A DNA stretch of 15,999 nt from JBCBJX01 sp038522735. Its GTDB lineage: Bacteria > Pseudomonadota > Alphaproteobacteria > Caulobacterales > Parvularculaceae. Both the position numbers and the translations under genes were made by a program. The first letter of the stretch is position 1; each line of letters begins with the position of its first letter. The notes under the pieces were generated by a model, which saw only the letters and a program-made list of their open reading frames with translations, was not told the DNA's origin and ran no database searches. The stretch covers positions 1-15,999 of the forward strand of contig JBCBJX010000075.1 of the NCBI GenBank assembly GCA_038522735.1. The letters are read 5' to 3'. Positions 1 to 6,594 of this stretch are shown here, piece after piece.

Positions 1-1014
1 GCAGATGAGCGTCACGTCGCAATGGACGATGTGGCCGCCGCGCTCGAGCGCGACGTCGCGGGCCTTCTCAAGGAACACCCGGCTCGGCGCGCCTTTCCAT
101 TGCGGATCCGACGGCGGGAAATGATCGCCGATATCGCCTTCTCCGAGGGCGCCGAGGATTGCATCCGTCAAGGCGTGCATCCCGACGTCCGCGTCCGAAT
201 GGCCTTTCAGCTTCCGGTCATGCGGCACGGCGACGCCGCAGAGAATGCAGGCGTCGCCGTCCTCGAAGGCATGGACGTCGAATCCATGCCCTGATCGATA
301 CTCCATATCGCGCCTTTCGCGGCCGAGGAGGGTTTCGGCCATGCCGAAATCCTCCGCTTGCGTGATTTTCATATTGTCCGGCGAGCCGACGACCAGCGTC
401 ACGTCGATCCCGGCGGCCTCGGCGACGGCGGCGTCGTCGGTCAGCGCCTCGCCCTCCGCCCGGCGGTGCGCGGCCAAAATCGAGCCGAACCGGAAGCCCT
501 GCGGCGTCTGGGCCCGCCAGAGATCGCTCCGGGGCACGGTCGTCTCGATGATCTCGCGGCTTTCGGCGCGCGAACGCTTGATCGTGTCGTGGACGGGCAG
601 GGCCGCGATCGCGCCGTCATGGGCGTCCAGAGCCTCAATCACCCTGCCGATGACGCCGGCATCGACGAAGGGGCGCGCGGCGTCGTGGATCAGCACCCGG
701 TCCGGCGGATCGCCCGCGAGGCTCTCGACGCCGAAGCGCACCGAATCCTGTCGCTCCGCCCCCCCGAATTCCGGCTCCATGAGCTTCGGATGGCGCGCGA
801 GGTCCGCGACAGCCTCATCATAGAGCGCCCGGTCGTCCCGGTGAATGACCACGCGCACGGCGTCGACGCCCGGATGGTCGAGAAACTTCGAGACCGTCCA
901 CGAGAGCACCGTGCGGCCCGCGAGGGGGCGGTACTGTTTCGGCCCCCCGGGCCCCGCGCGGGTTCCGCGTCCCGCGGCGACGATGAGGGCGGCGGTCGTG
1001 GCGCTGGTCGTCAT
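1..1014 (-). CDS. ispDF: Bifunctional IspD/IspF enzyme of the MEP isoprenoid pathway (3' end outside window)
   Basis: This is a fusion of 2-C-methyl-D-erythritol 4-phosphate cytidylyltransferase (IspD) and 2-C-methyl-D-erythritol 2,4-cyclodiphosphate synthase (IspF), two non-consecutive steps of cytosolic isopentenyl diphosphate synthesis. Translating the minus strand from the ATG at 1014 gives 338 codons that run off the left edge. The IspD half (about residues 1-235) has the CTP-binding loop LIVAAGRGTRAGPGGPKQY near residues 10-28, then DAARPF, AQTPQGF and DNMKIT. The IspF half starts near residue 237 with GHGFDVHAF, giving metal ligands D246 and H248, then GHSDADVGMHAL with H272, and GEGDIGDHFPP. 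It stops after DVTLIC, so roughly the last 50-60 residues are missing. Such fusions are typical of alphaproteobacteria. It lies 108 bp downstream of the FAD oxidoreductase on the same strand. Identification is very secure; the start is well supported by the conserved N-terminus. Confidence 0.96.
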   Translation of the reverse strand, partial: MTTSATTAALIVAAGRGTRAGPGGPKQYRPLAGRTVLSWTVSKFLDHPGVDAVRVVIHRDDRALYDEAVADLARHPKLMEPEFGGAERQDSVRFGVESLAGDPPDRVLIHDAARPFVDAGVIGRVIEALDAHDGAIAALPVHDTIKRSRAESREIIETTVPRSDLWRAQTPQGFRFGSILAAHRRAEGEALTDDAAVAEAAGIDVTLVVGSPDNMKITQAEDFGMAETLLGRERRDMEYRSGHGFDVHAFEDGDACILCGVAVPHDRKLKGHSDADVGMHALTDAILGALGEGDIGDHFPPSDPQWKGAPSRVFLEKARDVALERGGHIVHCDVTLIC

Positions 1015-1092
1015 GGGGCGGGTGTACGCCGGTCCCGCGCCTAGCGCCAAGGCCTCGGGAAAACCATCCTCTTTAGCGCCGCAACACGATCC

Positions 1093-1167
1093 CCTCGGCC
1101 GCCGCGAAGGCGCTCGCGATGTTTACCGGTGTCGGGCCAATGCCTCCGCAGCCGCGAAGGCGCTCGC
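1093..1167. repeat. 25-bp direct repeat with exact 50-bp period; duplicated gene-tail remnant
   Basis: Positions 1093-1117 and 1143-1167 match at 23 of 25 bases. The right copy lies inside the last codons of the FAD oxidoreductase and encodes ASAFAAAE on the minus strand. The left copy lies just past its stop codon (1123-1125) and, read on the minus strand in another frame, would again encode ASAFAAAE, followed by GIVLRR and a TAA at 1073-1075. The simplest inference is a small tandem duplication, or a remnant of an older gene end, in the gap before ispDF. Chance similarity in GC-rich sequence is less likely but not excluded. Confidence 0.6.
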
Positions 1168-2322
1168 CCAGGCCCACTGGAAGTTATAGCCGCCGAGCCA
1201 GCCGGTGACGTCGACGCATTCGCCGATGAAGTAGAGGCCGGGGGCGTGGCGGCTCTCCATCGTTTTTGACGAGAGATCCCCGGTGTCGAGGCCGCCGGCC
1301 GTCACCTCCGCCGTGCGCCAGCCTTCCGTGCCCGCTGGTTTAAGCCGCCAGTCGGACAGCGCTGCGGCGAAGCGGTCGAGCGTCTTGTCGGGGACGTCGG
1401 CGAGGCGCGCCGCCGTCGGCGCCGGATCGAGGGTCATGAGGTGGTCTGCGAGGCGTTTCGGGGCGAGATCGTCGAGCAGCGCGGCGGTCGGCGTTCTCGG
1501 GCGGTCGCGCTTCTCGACCCGCCAGTCGGGCGCCCGCCCTGCGAAGAGATCGATCCGGATCTCCTCGCCCTCGCGCCAATAGGACGACGCCTGAAGGATC
1601 GCGGGGCCCGAGAGCCCGCGATGGGTGAAGAGCATGGCTTCATCGAAGCGCGCCCCGCCGGCGCTTGCACGCACCGAGGTCGAGACGCCGGCGAGGGCGG
1701 CGAAGTTCTCCTTCTCGGTCCCCGTAAAGACGAAGGGAACGAGCGCGGGGCGGGGTTTGACGATGCGGTGTCCGAACCGCTCGGCGAGATCGTAGGCGAA
1801 GCCCGTCGCGCCCATTTTCGGGATCGAGAGCCCGCCGGTGGCGACGACGAGCGCCCTTGTCCGGTAGACGCCTTCCGACGTCTCGACCCGAAAGCCGTCC
1901 GCCTCGCGCGCAATGTCGGAGACCGAGACGGCGAGCTTCAGCGTCCCGCCGCCGGCCTCGAGATCGTCGAGCAGCATGCGGATGATGCGCGGCGATTTCT
2001 CATCGCAGAAGAGCTGGCCGAGCGTCTTTTCATGCCAGCCGATGCGATGGCGGGCGAGGACCGTGAGGAAGTCCGACGGCGTGTAACGCGCGAGGGCGGA
2101 TTTCGCGAAGTGCGGGTTCTCGGAGAGGAACCGGTCCGGCGCCGTATGCAGATTGGTGAAATTGCACCGCCCGCCGCCGGAGATGCGCACCTTCTCCGCC
2201 GGCTTCGCAGCATGGTCGAGAACAAGCGAGGGAACGCCCCGCCGCCCGAGCTCGCCGGCGCAGAAAAGCCCGGCCGCGCCGGCGCCGAGGATGATGACGG
2301 GGAAGGTGGTCGCGTTGCTCAT
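1123..2322 (-). CDS. BaiN/HI0933-family NAD(P)/FAD-dependent oxidoreductase
   Basis: This is a 399-residue flavoprotein of the HI0933/YhiN/BaiN family, whose members bind FAD and NAD(P); the physiological substrate is not established for most of them. The N-terminus carries the dinucleotide-binding motif VIILGAGAAGLFCAGELG (GAGAAG at residues 13-18). It is followed by the family signature VRISGGGRCNFTN (residues 45-57), and the C-terminus has the family ending GGYNFQWAWASAFAAAEALA. Length fits the family (about 390-410). The ATG at 2322 was chosen because it places the FAD motif a few residues from the N-terminus; the open frame extends upstream to 2892 but overlaps dusB antisense and shows no family similarity. 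It diverges from dusB across 46 bp and precedes ispDF on the same strand by 108 bp, so it could be cotranscribed with ispDF. A role in isoprenoid synthesis is not implied. Confidence 0.9.
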   Translation of the reverse strand: MSNATTFPVIILGAGAAGLFCAGELGRRGVPSLVLDHAAKPAEKVRISGGGRCNFTNLHTAPDRFLSENPHFAKSALARYTPSDFLTVLARHRIGWHEKTLGQLFCDEKSPRIIRMLLDDLEAGGGTLKLAVSVSDIAREADGFRVETSEGVYRTRALVVATGGLSIPKMGATGFAYDLAERFGHRIVKPRPALVPFVFTGTEKENFAALAGVSTSVRASAGGARFDEAMLFTHRGLSGPAILQASSYWREGEEIRIDLFAGRAPDWRVEKRDRPRTPTAALLDDLAPKRLADHLMTLDPAPTAARLADVPDKTLDRFAAALSDWRLKPAGTEGWRTAEVTAGGLDTGDLSSKTMESRHAPGLYFIGECVDVTGWLGGYNFQWAWASAFAAAEALARHR

Positions 2323-2332
2323 GGAGCGCGGT

Positions 2333-2361
2333 TTTTCATCGCCGACGCGAGCGAGTACAAG
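2333..2361 (+). promoter_or_regulatory. Weak sigma70-like promoter candidate for dusB
   Basis: In the 46-bp divergent gap, TTTTCA (2333-2338) and TACAAG (2356-2361) are separated by 17 bp and each matches the housekeeping consensus at 4 of 6 positions. The dusB ATG begins at 2369, about 7 bp after the -10, so transcription from here would produce a leaderless or nearly leaderless message. Because the upstream gene is on the opposite strand, dusB must start its own transcript here or within that gene. The match is weak and may be accidental. Confidence 0.25.
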
Positions 2362-2368
2362 ACCCGTC

Positions 2369-3352
2369 ATGTTGCAGGTCGGCCCCATCACGCTCGCGAA
2401 CGCCGTCGCCGTGGCGCCCATGTCGGGCGTGTCGGATCTGCCGTTCCGGCGCGCCGCCATGCGCGGCGGCGCGGGGCTCGTCGTCTCGGAGATGGTCGCC
2501 TGCGAGACCCTCGCCGAGCGGCGGCCCGATGTCGTGCGCCGCGCAGAAGGCCATCCGGAGATCGCGCCCTTTTCGATCCAGCTCGCGGGCCGCGAGGAGC
2601 GGTGGATGGAGGAGGGCGCCCGGCTCGCGACGGCCGCCGGCGCCGACATCATCGATATCAATATGGGCTGCCCCGCGCGGCAGGTGACAGGCGGGCTCTC
2701 CGGCTCGTCGCTGATGCGCGATCCCGACCGCGCCGTGCGGCTGATCGAGGCGACCCTCGCCGGAACGGATCGACCCGTGACCCTCAAAATGCGGCTCGGC
2801 TGGGATCGGGACCTGATGACCGCGCCGGAGATCGCCGCCCGCGCCGAAGCGGCGGGCGTGAGGCTGATCGTCGTGCACGGACGGACTCGCAACCAGTTCT
2901 ATAAAGGCGCGGCCGACTGGGCGGCGGTGCGCGCGACTGTCGAGGCGGCGTCGATCCCCGTGCTTGTGAACGGCGATATTGCGACGGCGGACGATGCGCG
3001 CGCGGCGCTCGCGGCTTCCGGAGCCGCCGGCGTCATGATCGGCCGCGCGACGACCGGCCGGCCCTGGCTCGCGGGCGCGATCGCGCAGGCTCTGGAGGCT
3101 GGCGGCGCGGAAACGCCGCCGACGGCGGCGGCGCGCCGTCAGTTCCTCCTCGATCAGTACCGGGATACGATCGCGCTCTACGGACCGGCCCTCGGCGTCA
3201 GGATCGCCCGCAAACACCTCGCCGCGGCCCTTGAATTCGAAGGCGGTGCGGCTCTCGGCATCCGCAACGCCGCCGTCCGCGAGCGCGACCCGGACGCCGT
3301 TCTCCGCCTGATCGACGAGGCGTTCGACGCGCCGCTCCGGGCCGCCGCCTGA
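2369..3352 (+). CDS. dusB: tRNA-dihydrouridine synthase DusB (NifR3 orthologue)
   Basis: This FMN-dependent enzyme reduces uridine to dihydrouridine in tRNA using NADPH. The 327-residue product has the family hallmarks in order: VAPMSGVSDLPFRR near residues 15-28, the catalytic segment DINMGCPARQV with C101 as the general acid, the TLKMRLGW and VHGRTRNQFYKG segments, the phosphate-binding VNGDI, and GVMIGRATTGRPWL. The start MLQVGPITLAN at 2369 matches the usual N-terminus of alphaproteobacterial DusB; the frame stays open further upstream, including an ATG at 2321, but that would overlap the divergent oxidoreductase start. In many alphaproteobacteria this gene, as nifR3, heads the ntrB-ntrC-ntrY-ntrX cluster. 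Here it ends 3 bp from the stop of a convergent glutathione S-transferase gene and so is separated from ntrYX. No Shine-Dalgarno sequence is obvious, which fits a leaderless message. Confidence 0.96.
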   Translation: MLQVGPITLANAVAVAPMSGVSDLPFRRAAMRGGAGLVVSEMVACETLAERRPDVVRRAEGHPEIAPFSIQLAGREERWMEEGARLATAAGADIIDINMGCPARQVTGGLSGSSLMRDPDRAVRLIEATLAGTDRPVTLKMRLGWDRDLMTAPEIAARAEAAGVRLIVVHGRTRNQFYKGAADWAAVRATVEAASIPVLVNGDIATADDARAALAASGAAGVMIGRATTGRPWLAGAIAQALEAGGAETPPTAAARRQFLLDQYRDTIALYGPALGVRIARKHLAAALEFEGGAALGIRNAAVRERDPDAVLRLIDEAFDAPLRAAA

Positions 3353-3355
3353 GCG

Positions 3356-3979
3356 TCAGGCCGATTGCTGTGCGATGAGGCCGTCGTCGATCTCCGCCGC
3401 GCGTTTGTAGGCCGGACGCTCCTGACAGCGTTTTGCGAACGCCTCGAAGGCGGGCCGGGCCTCGATCGATTTGAAGCGCAGCCCGAAATCAAGCTGAGCG
3501 CCGATATAGACGTCGGCGGCTGAGAATTCGGGGCCAGCGATCCATCCGTTGACGGAGACGGCGGCCTCCAGAACGTCGAGCGCCGAGGCGAACGATCCGT
3601 AACCGAGCATGCCCGATTTTTCAGGCGGCGCCTCGAAGCCGAGCGCCTTGTTCGTCACGGCCGCCTCGATCGGGCCGGCGCCGAAGAAGAGCCAGCGGTA
3701 ATAGGCCTGCCGCTCGGAAGGCGGCGGCGCGAGCCCCGCATCAGGAAACGCGTCGGCGAGATAGGCGCAGATGGCGGCTGCTTCCGTGACGACGGCGCCC
3801 CTGTGCTTCAGCGCCGGAACTTTCCCCATCGGATTGATCGCAAGATAGTCGGCCGACTTCATGGCGGGCCCGTAATCGACGACCTCCGTGCGGTAAGGCG
3901 CGCCGACCTCCTCCAGCATCCAGCGGGCGATGCGGCCGCGCGACATGGGATTGGTGTAAAAAACCAGCTCGTCCGACAT
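3356..3979 (-). CDS. Glutathione S-transferase family protein
   Basis: The 207-residue product is a cytosolic GST-fold protein. The thioredoxin-like N-terminal domain (about residues 1-80) starts LVFYTNPMSRGRIARWMLEE, with a serine in the position usual for the catalytic Ser/Tyr. It then has the cis-proline motif GKVPAL and an EAAAICAYLAD segment at the glutathione gamma-glutamyl site. The helical C-terminal domain follows, with SAADVYIGAQLDF as the conserved N-capping region. Substrate cannot be predicted. The ATG at 3979 is supported by AAGGGAG about 8 bp upstream on the minus strand; an in-frame ATG ten codons earlier lacks this. The gene is convergent with dusB (3 bp between stops) and divergent from ntrY. 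It sits where ntrBC lie in the classical nifR3-ntrBCYX order, which suggests replacement or rearrangement. Its codon use looks like that of its neighbours. Confidence 0.9.
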   Translation of the reverse strand: MSDELVFYTNPMSRGRIARWMLEEVGAPYRTEVVDYGPAMKSADYLAINPMGKVPALKHRGAVVTEAAAICAYLADAFPDAGLAPPPSERQAYYRWLFFGAGPIEAAVTNKALGFEAPPEKSGMLGYGSFASALDVLEAAVSVNGWIAGPEFSAADVYIGAQLDFGLRFKSIEARPAFEAFAKRCQERPAYKRAAEIDDGLIAQQSA

Positions 3980-4013
3980 GAAACGGCTCCCTTGAACGAT
4001 CCGGCTCATACTA

Positions 4014-4028
4014 CGCCCGCAAAGGGCG
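4014..4028. repeat. Short inverted repeat CGCCC-N5-GGGCG in the GST/ntrY divergent region
   Basis: Perfect 5-bp arms (4014-4018 and 4024-4028) flank GCAAA, about 35 bp upstream of the GST start codon. A run of five A follows on the plus strand, which is the wrong polarity for a terminator in either direction. It could be an operator for the GST gene or chance in GC-rich DNA. Confidence 0.3.
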
Positions 4029-4050
4029 AAAAACGAGCGGGGCGTTCGGG

Positions 4051-4064
4051 CAACACTGGTGTTG
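4051..4064. promoter_or_regulatory. Palindromic operator candidate CAACAC-TG-GTGTTG upstream of ntrY
   Basis: Two perfect 6-bp arms (4051-4056, 4059-4064) are separated by TG, 72 bp upstream of the GST start and 101 bp upstream of the ntrY start. A 14-bp palindrome in a short divergent intergenic region is the expected form of a dimer-binding site. The CAA/TTG ends recall CAA..TTG elements that I remember being reported for NtrX, although the spacing here (8) is wider than I recall. NtrX autoregulation or a separate regulator of the GST gene are both possible. No clear -35/-10 pair for ntrY was recognised beside it. Confidence 0.4.
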
Positions 4065-4164
4065 ATTTTCGGCAACGCATCGCGCACGGTCTCCCTGTTA
4101 ACGGACGAGAGACGCCGGGGGGCGAGCGGCGTTTACGGGTCCCTGGTGGAGTTCGCGACGACCC

Positions 4165-6561
4165 ATGACCGTCAGCGTGCGAGGATCAGATTTCTATCGA
4201 ACGGCCGCCGCCGCGCGCGCCGTGCGACGGATGCGACCGAAGCGCGGATCGTGGATCGTCGTCGCGGTCGCCATCACCATCGCGACCGTCCTCGTCGCCG
4301 TCTCTACATATTCGCTGCTGACGCCCCGGCTGGAGGCGGTGAGCCGCTCGACGCTCATCGCGCTGATGACCGGGCACGTGCTCGTCGCGATCGCCTGCGC
4401 GTCCCTCGTCGGGGGGCGGCTCTGGAAGCTCTTTTCCAACCGTCGCGACGGGCTCGCAGGCTCGCAGCTCCACGTGCGTCTCGTCGCGCTCTTTTCCCTC
4501 GTCGCCGTCGCGCCGGCGGTCCTCGCCTTCGCGTTCTCCGCGCTCATTCTCCGGTCGAGCCTCGACGAGGTGTTTTCCGAACGCATCGGCCGCGCCGTCG
4601 AGGCGAGCCGGGATTTCGCCAACGGCTACTTTGATCTGGAAGCGAACGCCCTCGGCGCGGCGCTCATTTACGTTCAGAGCGATCTTCAGCGGGCCGAGCA
4701 GTTCGGCGTGCGGCCGGACCGGCAGCCGATCGCCTACCGGCAGTATCTCGCCGGGCAGGCCGTCGCCCGCGGGTTTGCGGCGCTTTATGTCCTGGACGGA
4801 CAACGACGCATCCTCGATCGCGTCTACATGGCGGGCGACGGGTCGCGCGCCGGCGGCCCGCCCGATCTTGAAGCGCGCTACCCGCTCCCGCCGAGATCGA
4901 GCTTCGACCGGGTGGACGCCGCGAACGAGCTTTCGCGGCGCTTTCGCTTCGACGCCACGGACGCGACGGCGCTCGAGGTCTTCCGCGGCCTCATGAAGAT
5001 CGACGCCTATGGCGGCGGCTACATCGTTGCGTACAAGGAGGTCTCGCCCACGATCACCCAGGCGATGATCGCGACGCGCGACGTGCGCGACGACTATTAC
5101 GACGCTGAACGCACCAAGCGGCGTCTTGAGAACATTTCCGCACTCGGCTTCGTCACCCTCGCTCTCATCATCCTCTTTGGCGCTGTCTGGCTCGGGCTCT
5201 GGGCGGCGACGGCGATCGTGCGACCGATCTCCGGCCTCGTCGCCGTCGCGGAGGACGTCTACGCCGGCAATTACGACGCGCGCGCTGATGTCGAACATCC
5301 GACCTCGGAGCTCGGTGTTCTCGCCCGCACCTTCAACCGCATGACGGCGCAGGTGCAGAGCCAGCAGAACGATCTGAAGCGGGCCAACGCGCAGGTGGAG
5401 CGTCGCTCCCGGTTCACCGAGGCGGTGCTCTCCGGCGTCTCGGCGGGCGTCGTCGGCGTCTCCCGGGACGGACGGATCACGCTCGCCAACGAGGCGGCGA
5501 TGAAGCTCCTCGGCGCCGACCGTCAGGCGCTCATCGGCGCGCGCCTCGCCGAGGCCGCACCTGAACTCGCCGCTCTCGCAGAGCGCGCCCGGCTCGACGC
5601 GGCCGGCGCGCCGGCCGCTGTCGAGATCAAGCGCGGCGGCGACCCGCTGACCCTCAATGTCCGCATCACCCGGGACGCGGGCGACCAGGGCGAAGGCGAG
5701 GGGCGCGGCTCCATCGTCCTCACCTTCGACGACGTGACCGAACTCGTCGACGCCCAGCGCGCCGCCGCCTGGGGCGACGTCGCCCGGCGCATCGCGCATG
5801 AGATCAAAAACCCGCTCACCCCGATCCAGCTCTCTGCAGAACGACTGCAGCGCAAGTATGCGAAGCAGATTTCGTCTGATCCCGACGTTTTCGCACGGTG
5901 CACCGAGACGATCATCCGTCAGGTGAAGGATATCGGCCGGATGGTCGACGAGTTTTCCGGCTTCGCGCGCATGCCGAAGCCTGTGTTCGCCCGCGAAGAC
6001 CTGCGCGATATCGTCAAGGCCGCCGTTTTCGACCGGCGCATGGCGACATCGGACATTGTCTTCGAAACCGTCACGCCGCCCTACGCCGTGTCGGCGGAGT
6101 GCGACGGCCGTCTGATCGCTCAGGCCCTCGGCAACCTTCTGAAGAACGCCGCGGAATCTGTCGCCGAACGCCTCGCAGACGATCCGACAGGGCCGGGCGG
6201 CCTCGTCAGGGCGAGCGTCGGACTGAAGGACGGCCGCGCGACGCTGGTGGTCGAGGACAACGGCGTCGGCCTTCCGGCGGCCGAACGCGCACGCCTCACC
6301 GAGCCTTATGTGACCACCCGCGCGAAGGGGACCGGCCTCGGCCTCGCGATCGTGAAACGCATTATCGAAGAGCACGACGGGGCGCTCGAACTCGAAGACG
6401 GCGCCGAGTTCGGCGCGAGCGGCGCGCGCGTGCGGATCGTCCTCCCTGTGCGGCGTTCCAGCGCTGCGCAGATTGAAGAGACTGGCGAGCTTCTTGCTCA
6501 AAACTGGACGGAACGCGCCCGTCCGGCTGCGAACGACGCTGAACCGAAGGCGGCGGAATGA
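4165..6561 (+). CDS. ntrY: Membrane sensor histidine kinase NtrY
   Basis: This 798-residue inner-membrane kinase phosphorylates the response regulator NtrX. Studies in several alphaproteobacteria link the NtrYX pair to nitrogen, redox and envelope responses. Three hydrophobic segments near residues 30-51, 65-86 and 104-128 are followed by an extracytoplasmic region and a fourth segment at about 328-350. HAMP follows from R353 to about 395, then a short linker helix and a PAS-like domain (about 416-530). The dimerisation/phosphoacceptor segment RRIAHEIKNPLTPIQLSAERL places the phosphorylated histidine at H545. The ATPase domain shows the N box NLLKNAAES (N661), G1 box VEDNGVGLP (D698) and G2 box GTGLGLAIV (722-730). 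All catalytic motifs are intact. The ATG at 4165 is the first in frame; GGTGGAG lies about 13 bp upstream, a wide spacing. ntrX follows after 33 bp. No ntrB-ntrC is present upstream, unlike in many relatives. Confidence 0.96.
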   Translation: MTVSVRGSDFYRTAAAARAVRRMRPKRGSWIVVAVAITIATVLVAVSTYSLLTPRLEAVSRSTLIALMTGHVLVAIACASLVGGRLWKLFSNRRDGLAGSQLHVRLVALFSLVAVAPAVLAFAFSALILRSSLDEVFSERIGRAVEASRDFANGYFDLEANALGAALIYVQSDLQRAEQFGVRPDRQPIAYRQYLAGQAVARGFAALYVLDGQRRILDRVYMAGDGSRAGGPPDLEARYPLPPRSSFDRVDAANELSRRFRFDATDATALEVFRGLMKIDAYGGGYIVAYKEVSPTITQAMIATRDVRDDYYDAERTKRRLENISALGFVTLALIILFGAVWLGLWAATAIVRPISGLVAVAEDVYAGNYDARADVEHPTSELGVLARTFNRMTAQVQSQQNDLKRANAQVERRSRFTEAVLSGVSAGVVGVSRDGRITLANEAAMKLLGADRQALIGARLAEAAPELAALAERARLDAAGAPAAVEIKRGGDPLTLNVRITRDAGDQGEGEGRGSIVLTFDDVTELVDAQRAAAWGDVARRIAHEIKNPLTPIQLSAERLQRKYAKQISSDPDVFARCTETIIRQVKDIGRMVDEFSGFARMPKPVFAREDLRDIVKAAVFDRRMATSDIVFETVTPPYAVSAECDGRLIAQALGNLLKNAAESVAERLADDPTGPGGLVRASVGLKDGRATLVVEDNGVGLPAAERARLTEPYVTTRAKGTGLGLAIVKRIIEEHDGALELEDGAEFGASGARVRIVLPVRRSSAAQIEETGELLAQNWTERARPAANDAEPKAAE

Positions 6562-6594
6562 CGAACGACGCGTTGATGAAAGGCGAACCTGGCT

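Noticed and set aside
2323..2892. N-terminal extension of the FAD oxidoreductase to 589 residues
   Set aside because: The extra 190 residues are Ser/Arg/Pro-rich, overlap dusB antisense and would place the FAD-binding motif far from the N-terminus, unlike the family.
4014..4033. Hairpin CGCCC/GGGCG next to five A as a rho-independent terminator
   Set aside because: The A run follows the hairpin on the plus strand, where no gene is ending; on the minus strand the T run precedes the hairpin and the GST start codon is downstream. The polarity is wrong both ways.
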